DNA of 14,684 nucleotides. It comes from Sphaerosporella brunnea. Taxonomy: Eukaryota > Ascomycota > Pezizomycetes > Pezizales > Pyronemataceae. Under the pieces are notes generated by a model. The model was given only the letters and a program-made list of their open reading frames with translations, did not search any database and was not told where the DNA came from. Positions 1 through 7,814 of this stretch are shown here, in pieces; the first letter of the stretch is position 1; each line of letters opens with the position of its first letter. Position numbers and translations under genes: made by a program. The DNA lies in assembly GCA_008704415.1 (NCBI GenBank), contig VXIS01000583.1, positions 1-14,684 of the forward strand. Direction: 5' to 3'.

Positions 1-90
1 GGGGGGGGTGTAGTAGGAGAGAGAGAGGGGGCAGGGGGGGGGGGGGGGAGAGTGGGGGGGGAGGGGGGTTGGAGGGGCGCCCCCCTTGGT
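1..90. repeat. G-rich low-complexity window edge
   Basis: Almost uninterrupted G runs with a short GA-dinucleotide stretch and no coding similarity. Recognisable copia protein starts only after this block (from about 91), so the G tract replaces the expected upstream part of the copia polymerase. It looks like a low-quality contig end or polymerase-slippage artefact rather than a biological repeat, although a genuine simple repeat cannot be excluded. Confidence 0.6.
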
Positions 91-474
91 AGTCGACCAG
101 ACGTTGCATATGCGGTAAGCATTCTGGGACGATATGCAGCTAATCCGTCAATAGAGCACTGGGGCGCGATCGAACACCTCCTACGATATCTTAACGGAAC
201 GCGCAACTACGAGCTTGCAGTCGTCAGAGAGTGTCACGACGCCCATGAAAATGCTATTGTCGCATACTCGGACGCGGATCATGCGGGAGACCTGGATGGA
301 GCCCGCTCTACATCCGGATGGCATGTCTTCCTCAATGGAGCCTTGATCATGTGCAAGTCAAAGAAGCAAGGTCTCGTCGCACACAGCACCATGGAGGCTG
401 AGCTCATCGGCATGGAGAATGCCTACACACAGGCAAGCTGGCTTCGGGACGTTGTCCAGGAAATCGGCAGACCC
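91..474 (+). pseudogene. Ty1/copia Pol fragment, RNase H domain, upstream part
   Basis: This is the carboxy-terminal region of a copia-type polyprotein. It includes the conserved RPDVAYAVS motif at the RT/connection boundary (about 103-129), then the RNase H core with catalytic-type Asp in YSDADHAGD (Asp codon near 271) and Glu in HSTMEAEL (near 394). RNase H degrades the RNA strand of the RNA/DNA hybrid during reverse transcription. The frame is open to 474, where a gypsy element has inserted after IGRP. The same protein continues, still in frame, from 6026 with NVKQAIILRGDNQAG. Everything upstream (gag, protease, integrase, most of RT) lies outside the window or is lost in the G-rich edge. 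The fragment is non-functional here. Family assignment is firm. Confidence 0.9.
470..474. repeat. Target-site duplication GACCC, left copy
   Basis: GACCC directly precedes the left LTR (TGTAACGGG) and recurs directly after the right LTR at 6021-6025. A 5-bp duplication is typical of Ty3/gypsy integrase. Skipping the element and one copy gives a continuous copia reading frame, which confirms the insertion point. Confidence 0.95.
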
Positions 475-763
475 TGTAACGGGACAGGCGCGAGGAGACG
501 TCCAAGGTACGTAGCTTTCGAGGCAAGAACTGGAGGCAGGAGGACAAGGACAAGAGGCAGAAGAAGACGAGACAAGACAAGGTGGTTCAAGGTTACTAGG
601 TTCGCTAGTATACAAGACGTTCTGTAAAGAAGAAAAGAAGAAAAGAAACAAAAGCAAGTGAAACCTCGCCATTTATGCTCTCCCGTCACGTGACCGCGGC
701 GCGCCGCGTCACGTGACACCCTAACCCTAGCACCGAGCCGCCACTTAACCTTGAGCCGTGACA
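475..763 (-). repeat. Gypsy 3' LTR (left copy)
   Basis: This 289-bp LTR differs from the right copy at 14 positions with no indels (about 95% identity). It retains the exact ACAGAACGT sequence (- strand, 617-625) that complements the primer-binding site. It also holds two GTCACGTGAC palindromes (685-694 and 708-717), a telomere-like CCCTAACCCTA run (719-729), and a purine-rich block on the + strand (626-656) that reads as a CT-rich promoter block in the element's direction. Confidence 0.95.
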
Positions 764-766
764 GTA

Positions 767-776
767 TTCCCCTCCT
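767..776 (-). other. Polypurine tract of the gypsy element
   Basis: On the - strand this reads AGGAGGGGAA, ending three bases (TAC) before the 3' LTR start. This is the expected position for the RNase H-resistant primer of plus-strand DNA synthesis. It lies downstream of the pol stop codon (799-801). Confidence 0.75.
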
Positions 777-798
777 ATGGCTGAGCTCCGACGAAGCT

Positions 799-3700
799 TC
801 AGCTGTCATCTGGGAGTGGTCCGGGCTTGTGTGGGTACAATTCGTGGAAGCGGTCGATAGCTTCAAGGCCATTGATTCCTTCCGCCACCTCCAATTCCGG
901 TGGGTCGTAGCCGGTCCACTTTACCAGATATTTGAGGCGTCCCCTTACCAAGCGGGAATCCAGAATGGCATCGACGGACCATTCTTTTTCGCCATCGACA
1001 ACAACAGGGAGAGGGGGTGGAATGATCTGTCCAGGGAGGGGGTCGGAAGATGCCGGGTTTAGGAGCGAGACCGGAAAGGTGCGATGGTTCTTCATGGTGT
1101 CGGGGATGTCCAATTCATAGGCATGAGTACCGACGGCTCGAACCACTCGGTAAGGGCCCAGGTGCTTGTTTTTGAGTTTCCTAGATGGTCGTTCTGTGCG
1201 CAAGTTCCTAGAGTCCAGCCAGACGAGGTCGTTCTCTTTGAACACAGGGGCGGAGGCTGGGGACCGATCTGCGGCTTCAGTATATCTGGCTTGGGCGTAC
1301 TTCATCTCGGCTCGTAGAACATCGTGGATGTGTGACATCCGCTCGGCCACCAGCTGCGCATCGACCTGTTCGGGGTTGTCCGTCCGAATGTCTAGCTCAA
1401 AGGAGCACTTAGGGTTACGGCCATAGACGGCGAAGAAGGGAGACAGTGACGTAGTCTCGGAAGCCTGGTTATTGGCTGCGAATTCGGCTAGGGGGAGATA
1501 CTTCTTCCAATCGTCCTGCAGGTATGATACGTAGGCGCGGAGATACTGCTCCATGACGGCATTGATCCGTTCGGTCTGATCATCGGTCTGCGGGTGGAAG
1601 GCGGTGCTTGGAGCAGTCTCAATCCCAAGACAGGAAGCAAGGTGTTTCCAGAAGTTAGAAACGAACTGGGGGCCTCGGTCGGAGATGAGAACGTCAGGGA
1701 GGCCATGGTGCTTGAAGACGTTTTCAATAAATAGCTGAGCGAATCCTTCTGCATCGATGGTTGTAAGACAGGCGATCAGGTAGCGTTGTTTTGTTAGTCG
1801 GCAGACTACTGCGCAGATTGCGTCGTAGCCTTCCGAGAAAGAAAGTCCAGTGATGAAGTCGACGGAGACACTTTGCCAAGGATGGTGTGGGACAAGAAGA
1901 GGCTTCAGTGTCCCGAACGGTGCGTGTCTTGTTGCTTTCGTCCGTCTGCAGGTATGACAATTGCGTACGAATCTCTCAACGTCGTGTCGCATACTTGTCC
2001 AGTAGTAGCGTCGGGATAGGAGTTCCAAGGTCTTTGCACGTCCCGGGTGTCCCATGGTCGGAGGGTCGTGATGGTCTTGAATGAGGCGGAGCCGAAGGGG
2101 GGCGTAATCTGGGACGTAGAAGCATCCGCGGTACATTAGCCTCCCTTGGTGCTCAGAGCAGTCGGCAAGTAAAATGTCTTTGGAGATTTGGGTGCCTTTT
2201 GCCAGCATCTCTAGGACTCGTTGCGGGAACGGATCCGCTTCGTACCCTTTGTCCAACAGGGTTTCCAGGGAGGACGGCCAGGTGCTGGGTGGGTTTTCCG
2301 CCATCAAACGTAGATTGTCGGGCAGGTTCTGCAGTTTAAGGACCGCCTGTTGGTTGGACAAAAGTCGTTCATCCCCCTCTTTAGGGAGGTCTCCAGACCT
2401 CCTAGTGAGGGCGTCGGGTTTCCCACCAGCGACACCGGGTCGATAGACTATCTTGAAGTTGAAGCGAGACAGGAATTTGGACCAGCGGGCCTGGCGACGG
2501 TTGAGCAGTTTCGTTGTCATGAAATATTCCAGGTTCTTGTGATCGGTGAGAACCTGGACGGGGAACGCAGAGCCTTCAAGGTTGGGACCGCATTTCTCGA
2601 AGCATCGAACGATAGCCATCAACTCCTTGTCGTAGATCTCATAGTTGCATTGGGCAGGAGAGTGTTTCTTGGAAAAGAAGGCGACGGGGTGGAGGGTTCC
2701 CTCATCGTCATACTGGGAGAGGACACCGGCTGAGACGTAGTCTGATGCATCGGTTTCGACAACAACTTCACGATCATAGTCGAAGTGTCGGAGAATCGGA
2801 GCGGTTGTAAAAGCCTTTTTGATGGTATCAAACGCGTTTTGCTGCGTGGTACCCCACACAAAGGGCACGGGTTGGCCATTGTCTTTCTTGGTCAGCGAGG
2901 TGAGTGGGGCAACCACCTTTGAATAGTCACGAATGAACCGGCGATAGAAGTTCGCAAATCCTAAGAATTCCTGAACGTCCTTGAGGTTGGATGGTGGTTC
3001 CCATTCCATGATTGTTTGGACTTTGCTGGGGTCCATCTTGATGCCCTTGCGTACGACCAGTAAGCCCAGGTACTTGATCTCCATCTAATAGAACTTGCAT
3101 TTCTCCGGCTTGAGGTGGAGCCCAGCTTTGCTGAGAGCATCGAGGATCTGCTTGATATGCTCGCGGTGTTCTTCAATGGTCTCTGAATAGATCAAGATGT
3201 CGTCGAGGTAGGCCGTACAAAAGCGGTCGAGGAACGGTCGAAGTACGTCGTTGATGAAGGCTTGGAAGTCGGCAGGGGCATTTGTGAGTCCGAAAGGCAT
3301 GACCAGGGATTCGAAGAGCCCGTAGCGGGTTCTGAAGGCGGTCTTCCATTCTTCCCCTTCAGCCATGCGGACCAGGTTGTAGGCTCCTCGGATATCCAAC
3401 GTCGTGAAGTATTTTGCCTTGGAGAGCTGCATCAGTGTCTCCTGGATCAGAGGTAACAGGTACCTGTTCTTGATAGTTCCTTCGTTCAAGCCTCGGTAGT
3501 CAACACACAGCCGTAGAGACCCGTCTGCTTTCTTGACGAACAGGATGGGCGACGCGGCTGGCAAGGACGAGCGGCGGATAAATCCCTTTTCCAAGTTTTC
3601 TTCGAGCCAGGCCTTAAGGGCTTCCAGCTCCTCTCGGGAGAGGGAATACAGAGGGCCAAACAGGGGGAACGAAGCCCTCTCTCAGGGGAATCTTATGGTC

Positions 3701-4520
3701 ATATGGTCGATGCGGCGGTAGTCTATTTGCAATTGCCTCCTTGAACAAGGGGAAATAGCCGTGGAATTTGGCGGGGACAATTTTGCGTAGGTCGTTGTCG
3801 TCTTCGGCGTACTTCTTTTCAAGGGCCCTATGAATTTCGTACAGGGATATTGAAATAAAAGGCTAGGTGCTTTTTCTTGGCCAATCGGCAGAAGGAGGAG
3901 GCTTTTAGTGAGACGATGTGGAGTTTTGCTGGTGCTGCTGTGATGGGTTCCTGGAAGACCTCTGGAGGTTCTTCGCTAAGGGCTGAAACGGTTGTGGGTA
4001 CGGGGTTGCAGTGAGCCAGGCAGTATTGTGATCCGAAGGTGAGAGTCCGAGAGCTGAATCGGATCGCGACGTCGTGGAGCTGGAGCCAGGGGATTCCGAG
4101 TACAATGGGGTAGTGTCCTAATTTGGTGACAAACATGGGGAGTTGTTCTTGGTGATCTTGGATGGTACATTGGGCGACGGACAGGTGAGTGATGTCACCG
4201 GAAGAGATTGGACGGCCGTCGATTACTTCGAGGGCACGAGGTTTTCTTAAGAAGCGTAAGGGGAGTTGGTGATGGCGAGCGAAGTCTTTGTCCACAAAGG
4301 ATATGCCAGTTGCGCCACAATCGATCAGCGCGGGAGTACGAACAGTTTTATTGCTGAATGACAGAGTGCAAGAAATAATAAGGTGCTTTCCTTCCAGTAC
4401 TGTTTCCTCCACAACTGTGTCCGTAACTCCAAGAGCTGTCAATCCTAAGCTAGACGAAGACAACGAGATGGGGTGATCACCAGCATAGCCATCAATGTGC
4501 GGCTGGTCTAGACGTTTCCC
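799..4520 (-). pseudogene. pol: Gypsy Pol polyprotein (protease-RT-RNase H-integrase-chromodomain), broken
   Basis: Pol starts by a -1 shift from gag at 4514-4520. Protease: LIDCGATG, with catalytic Asp codon at 4320-4322. One extra base near 3851 and another near 3661 change the frame twice. The next segment (3594 downwards) is the RT palm, with LDIRGAYN and the YLDD active-site box. An in-frame TAG at 3085-3087 interrupts it, after CKFY. The frame then runs open for 761 codons to TGA at 799-801. In that segment RNase H shows Asp112, Glu154 and Asp181. Integrase shows a His-His/Cys376-Cys379 zinc motif and Asp409, Asp469 and Glu505, a DD35E spacing. A GPY-like HLGPYRV motif and a chromodomain (about 701-750, with KWTGY) end the protein. 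Protease matures the polyprotein, RT/RNase H copies the RNA, integrase inserts the DNA, and the chromodomain usually targets heterochromatin. The three breaks prevent full-length translation. Confidence 0.93.
4479..4520 (-). promoter_or_regulatory. Programmed -1 frameshift signal at gag/pol junction
   Basis: The - strand reads GGGAAAC at 4520-4514, in the gag frame as G GGA AAC, the canonical X XXY YYZ slippery heptamer. The gag stop TAG (4508-4510) follows one codon later. After a 6-nt spacer comes a perfect 6-bp stem, ACCAGC (4507-4502) with GCTGGT (4484-4479), around a 17-nt loop. Pol is open in exactly the -1 frame from this site through the protease. The same heptamer is used by PEG10, a domesticated mammalian gene derived from a sushi-ichi-type gypsy element (family knowledge). 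No functional test can be made here. Confidence 0.82.
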
Positions 4521-5666
4521 GACTGGTTGTCGGTCGGGAGGGGAGTGAGCGTGGTAGTCGTAGTGTTGGCTGCTGCTCGGAGGTGGGCAGGCTTATTGGG
4601 GCAGGTCGCAGCCAAGTGCCCGTGGCCGCCGCAGTAGAGACAGTGACCCTCAGCAAGCTGGGCAGCTTGTTCCTGGGGTGTGATCTTGCGGCGATTGGCG
4701 GAAAGGTCCATGGGTGTAGGGACGGGCTGCGTAGTGTCAGGTTGAGGCTGGGGGGCCGAAGCGGGGGCGAAGGTTCCTTGAGGTGTGTGGGGTCGTTGTG
4801 GAGTAGTGACCGGATGGTGACTGGCGTTGCGGGAGGCTGAAAACGAAGTGCTAGACCGGAGTTTGCGGAGGTGCTCAACGGCACGGATTTGGGAGTCAAG
4901 ACGTTGGCGCATGTTGACAAAGTTGTTAAGGTTGGTGGGATTCGGGGTGCCGATGAGCTTCTCGAGGATTTCGATTGAGAGTACATGCCGGAGGGCATCC
5001 ATGGTGGCACGTTGATCCCAATCCAAATCGGAGACCAGCCTGGAGAACTCGGCGTAGTATAGCGAGAATTCCTTGTTGCCTTGCCGAAGGGTTCAGAGCT
5101 TGTGGCGAGCTGTGGTGGCGCGGTCCGGGTCGCCGAAGGCAGTCTGGAGGACGCTGATGACGTCTTCGACATCGTCGAGTCTTGTAATCGTGCCATTATC
5201 GCGAATGTAGGGGAGGAGTTGTTCCATGGCACGGCCTTCGCATCGGTTGATGGCATAGGACAACCGTAGCTGGGGGGTTGGGAAACGTGTGGTGTTTGCG
5301 AACAGCTTGAGACGGAGCTGGGCGACAAACTGACCGAAGCTTATCGCGGGTGCCGTCGAACATAGGCGCGTCCGGGAGCTTGTCACCTCGTGCTCCATGG
5401 TTCTCCGGTGCCGGCTGGCCCAGGAGGCGGGTGATGATTTCTCGTTGACGGACCAGTTCTTGCTCGGCAGCGTCGGCTCGAGCGGTTTCTTTGGCCAAGG
5501 TAAGGCCGTCGTCGGTGGGTGCAGGTGTATAGTCAGGGGTACTGAGGACTTCGGTGCAGATCCTGTGGATATAGTCGAGAGGGTCGTTGTTTTCAAGATC
5601 GGTGAGAGCGCTGGCAGCCACGAGGCGTGCCCAGAGGTCGTCGGAGATAGCTTTGTATATCGGCAT
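4508..5666 (-). pseudogene. gag: Gypsy Gag (capsid/nucleocapsid), broken
   Basis: Gag begins at the first ATG after the primer-binding site (5664-5666, MPIYKAISDD), followed by an alanine/glutamate-rich helical region and then the capsid-like core (around MFDGTRDKL and QLRLKLFANTTRF). A proline/threonine-rich linker leads to a single CCHC zinc knuckle, CLYCGGHGHLAATC, at 4601-4642, which binds the genomic RNA. It stops at TAG 4508-4510, where pol is reached by -1 frameshifting. The length would be about 386 codons. It is broken twice: one extra base near 5333, and an in-frame TGA at 5093-5095 where an arginine codon of the CGA type would be expected. The start choice rests on position and on the open frame that follows. 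Confidence 0.88.
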
Positions 5667-5720
5667 GGTGTGTCGAGGTCGGGAGCAGGAGCAGGAGCTA
5701 CGTAGGTTGGAGATAGTTCG

Positions 5721-5729
5721 ACAGAACGT
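5721..5729 (-). other. Primer-binding site, self-priming type
   Basis: Two bases inside the 5' LTR the - strand reads ACGTTCTGT. No tRNA-type PBS starting with TGG is present. The nine bases are an exact complement of ACAGAACGT inside the left LTR (- strand, 625-617), just after a CT-rich promoter block where transcription is likely to start. The right LTR has one mismatch in that segment (5874-5882). This is the arrangement of Tf1/sushi-like elements, in which the 5' end of the RNA folds back to prime minus-strand synthesis. The match is seen in the sequence. The mechanism is inferred. Confidence 0.7.
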
Positions 5730-5731
5730 AC

Positions 5732-6020
5732 TGTAACGGGACAGGCGCGAGGAGACGTCCAAGGTACGTAGCTTGCGAGGCAAGGACCGGAGGCAGGAGG
5801 ACAAGGACAAGAGGCAGAAGAAGACGAGACAAGACAAGGTGGTTCAAGGTTACTAGGTTCGCTAGTATACAAGATGTTCTGTAAAGAAGAAAAGAAGAAA
5901 AGAAACAAAAACAAGTGAAACCTCACCATTTATGCTTTCCCGTCACGTGACCGCAGTGCACCGCGTCACGTGACACCCTAACCCTAGCGCCGAGCCACCC
6001 CTTAACCTTGAGCAGTGACA
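5732..6020 (-). repeat. Gypsy 5' LTR (right copy), with promoter
   Basis: This 289-bp copy lies upstream of gag, so it is the promoter LTR. In the element's direction it carries TAGGGTTAGGG (5986-5976), two TCACGTGA boxes (centred near 5970 and 5947), a TATA-like CATAAA (about 5930-5935), a CT-rich stretch, and the putative RNA start at ACAGAAC (5882 downwards). The copy differs from the left LTR by 11 transitions and 3 transversions. Eight of the transitions lie at CpG sites. Confidence 0.95.
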
Positions 6021-6025
6021 GACCC
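6021..6025. repeat. Target-site duplication GACCC, right copy
   Basis: Matches 470-474 exactly and abuts the ACA end of the right LTR. Confidence 0.95.
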
Positions 6026-6283
6026 AACGTTAAACAGGCCATCATCCTCCGAGGCGACAACCAGGCTGGTGCGAACGCTTTGGACAACGGCTTTCCGAAT
6101 GCGACAAGACACCTCAGAGTCCGTTATCACGCGATACGTGAACAGATCGAATCGGATAACCTTGCATTGGAACATGTAAGTAGCGACGAGCAGCTGGCTG
6201 ATGGCCTCACTAAGCCGCTCAGATCGGTCAAACATGCCGACTTCGTGAGAGAAATTGGTCTGGCATACGGAAAACTATGTTGA
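6021..6283 (+). pseudogene. Ty1/copia Pol fragment, RNase H carboxy end
   Basis: Continuation of the copia polyprotein interrupted at 474. It holds the last RNase H motifs: RGDNQAG, which supplies the late catalytic-type Asp, and RHLRVRYHAIREQI, the conserved copia carboxy-terminal signature. Then come LADGLTKPL and a natural TGA stop at 6281-6283. The frame is intact here, so the gypsy insertion is the only visible break in this part. It is followed by a 94-bp untranslated stretch, a purine tract and the 3' LTR. Confidence 0.92.
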
Positions 6284-6369
6284 TCACGTGGACGCGGCGC
6301 ACTGCGAAGCAACAGATAAGAAGGATAGGGAGGATATGGAGAAAACGGGGGCATAGTTTATGCTCGGAT

Positions 6370-6377
6370 AGGGGGAG
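6370..6377 (+). other. Polypurine tract of the copia element
   Basis: AGGGGGAG directly abuts the TGTTGAGTGT start of the copia LTR, the standard position for the plus-strand primer. It helps fix the LTR boundary. Confidence 0.8.
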
Positions 6378-6636
6378 TGTTGAGTGTAGAGTGACGCCGT
6401 AGGCATCACTCTACCCTCTATGGTGTAACTGAGTATAAACTCTGTCAGGGATGTAGTTAGATTAGAGTATAGGCTAGTGAGCCGCTTCTGCACCTAAGGT
6501 GCAGTAACGGCGTCGCTAGCTCTTTACCTTGAATACAATCTCTTCACCCATCTCTTAGTGCCCGCTGCGTACGAAACTTGTTGTCAACACTCGTCACAAC
6601 AACATCCTTCTTGTTTCGTACCCTAGACACTCAACA
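6378..6636 (+). repeat. Copia 3' LTR
   Basis: A 259-bp LTR that starts TGTTGAGTGT and ends ACACTCAACA, a perfect 10-bp terminal inverted repeat. It contains a TATAAA box (6434-6439) and a near-perfect hairpin with 13-bp arms and one mismatch (6386-6414). The partner 5' LTR is outside the window. Sequence immediately after it (6637 on) is pogo transposase, so CATTT at 6637-6641 is the likely right target duplication. That cannot be confirmed without the left end. Confidence 0.9.
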
Positions 6637-7552
6637 CATTTGTTGCAGCCACTGGATCTTGTCTTGTTTTCCCCGCTCCAGAAAGCATACAGCGCTGCTG
6701 TTGCTGACTACACTCGCACAAGCCGCTGCAACATCACCAAGAAGGACTTCTGGAAATTCTACTCATTAGCAATGCAGAAGGCATACACTGCGGAAAATAT
6801 CAAGTCCGCCTGGCGAAAGGCTGGCATTTTTCCCTTCAACCCCATCGCTGTCCTCGCACCCCTGCTCAAGAAGGAAGCCTTAACCCCTCGCCGAGTTCCT
6901 CCCAAAACAGCCACGCCGAGCATGTTTCTACTTGACAAAACACCTATCAGTCGTCCATAGTTGCGCCAGCATATTGTCCATGCCAAGGCTGTAGTCAAGG
7001 ACAAGCTTGGCGACAGCGAGGAAGCTACTTTAGTGAACAAAGTTTTGGATGTACTCGCCCATCAGCCCGATGAGTTTAAAGCAGCTCAAGATATTGCTAT
7101 TTTTGAAAAAGAAGAAATCAGAGCCCGCTATGCTGGTAAGCAGAAAGGGCAAGGGAAAGGGGGTCGTCAAAAGCTCACAGAGGCGCGGTGTACAGACTGG
7201 GCAGAGCTAGAGGCTAGGGAGCTGGAGGCTAAAAAGCAGGATAGGCTTGCTGAGAAAAAGGAAGCGGAAAAGGCCAAGAAAGCGAAACAGAGGGCGGAGA
7301 AGAAGGCAGCGAAGGCGGAGGAGGTGAAGGCAAAAAAGCCTGCTGGAACCCGTCGGAAGGTATGTTTCTCACTCCCGCCTTTTTGGCTAGGAGCTTGCTA
7401 ATAATTTTCCTATACAGAAACATGCCACTACCACGCTTCCTGCTCAACTTGAGCCCACTGGACAAGAAGCCAAGAACCAGCAGACGAGTCTGGCAGGCAG
7501 TGGAGGGGCGTCAAGGGTCCGAAAGCCTAGTAAGAGGCTTGGCAGCGGATAG
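6637..7552 (+). pseudogene. Pogo/Tigger-type transposase, carboxy-terminal half with intron
   Basis: The frame opens right at the copia LTR edge with HLLQPLD, the end of the DDE_1 catalytic domain of pogo-like transposases. FSPLQKAY and IKSAWRKAGIFPFNP follow, a block conserved in fungal members. A TAG at 6958-6960 interrupts the frame. After it comes a lysine/glutamate/alanine-rich charged tail (about 7085-7355), predicted helical. A clear intron lies at 7360-7417 (GTATGT donor, GCTAATAA branch-like site, TACAG acceptor, phase 0). Exon 2 ends VRKPSKRLGSG with TAG at 7550-7552, a basic tail usual for the family. The DNA-binding domain and first catalytic residues would lie upstream of the copia element, outside the window. 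The protein cuts and pastes its own element. This copy is dead through copia insertion and the stop codon. Confidence 0.85.
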
Positions 7553-7814
7553 GAGGCTCGGCAGTGGGTAGGCAGTGGGTAGGGTGGGTGGTTTGGAGCG
7601 TTGCTTATGGAGCTGGGCTTATCGCTGGGCTCGCTGTAGGTTTTCTTAATTCTTTTTGTTTTCTACTATCTCAGGATGCTCTGTTTCGAGTTTGGTAGCC
7701 ATTGAACTTCTGGTTGTCGAGATATCGTCGTTGAGGCTGTCTCCATGCCTACGCTGCATGCACTAATGCAAGGTGTCTGAAAGGGCATCGTGTCCGCAAT
7801 TTATGTAATCGACT
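7553..7814. other. Non-coding 3' flank of the pogo remnant
   Basis: No gene is visible. The first 35 bases hold imperfect tandem copies of a GGCAGTGGGTA unit (about 7541-7584), and a T-rich segment follows near 7640-7665. The pogo right terminal inverted repeat should be in this stretch, but it cannot be identified without the left end. Confidence 0.4.

Larger units (their letters stand above)
475..6020 (-). mobile_element. Ty3/gypsy chromovirus-type LTR retrotransposon, full length, dead
   Basis: The element is 5546 bp on the - strand, bounded by two 289-bp LTRs that begin TGT and end ACA on both strands and flanked by GACCC duplications. In its own direction the order is 5' LTR (5732-6020), primer-binding site (5721-5729), gag (5666-4508), a -1 frameshift site (4514-4520), pol with protease, RT, RNase H, integrase and chromodomain (to 799), polypurine tract (767-776) and 3' LTR (475-763). 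The pol order and the terminal chromodomain place it with the fungal chromoviruses, and the apparent self-priming signal suggests the Tf1/sushi-like branch. Gag has one single-base frameshift and one stop. Pol has two single-base frameshifts and one stop. This copy therefore cannot supply its own proteins, although its cis signals look largely intact. It is inserted in a copia RNase H gene. Confidence 0.95.

Noticed and set aside
718..730. Telomere-like CCCTAACCCTA taken as a sign of a chromosome end
   Set aside because: Fewer than two repeat units, present in both LTRs of the gypsy element, so it belongs to the element and does not mark a telomere.
5721..5731. tRNA-type primer-binding site at the gypsy 5' LTR
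   Set aside because: No TGG follows the LTR, and I could not match the sequence to a common tRNA 3' end. The LTR complementarity is the better explanation.
5093..5929. Long - strand frame extending gag upstream into the 5' LTR
   Set aside because: Only its downstream part (below about 5333) is capsid-like. The upstream part reads LTR and the wrong gag frame, and is explained by the single-base frameshift.
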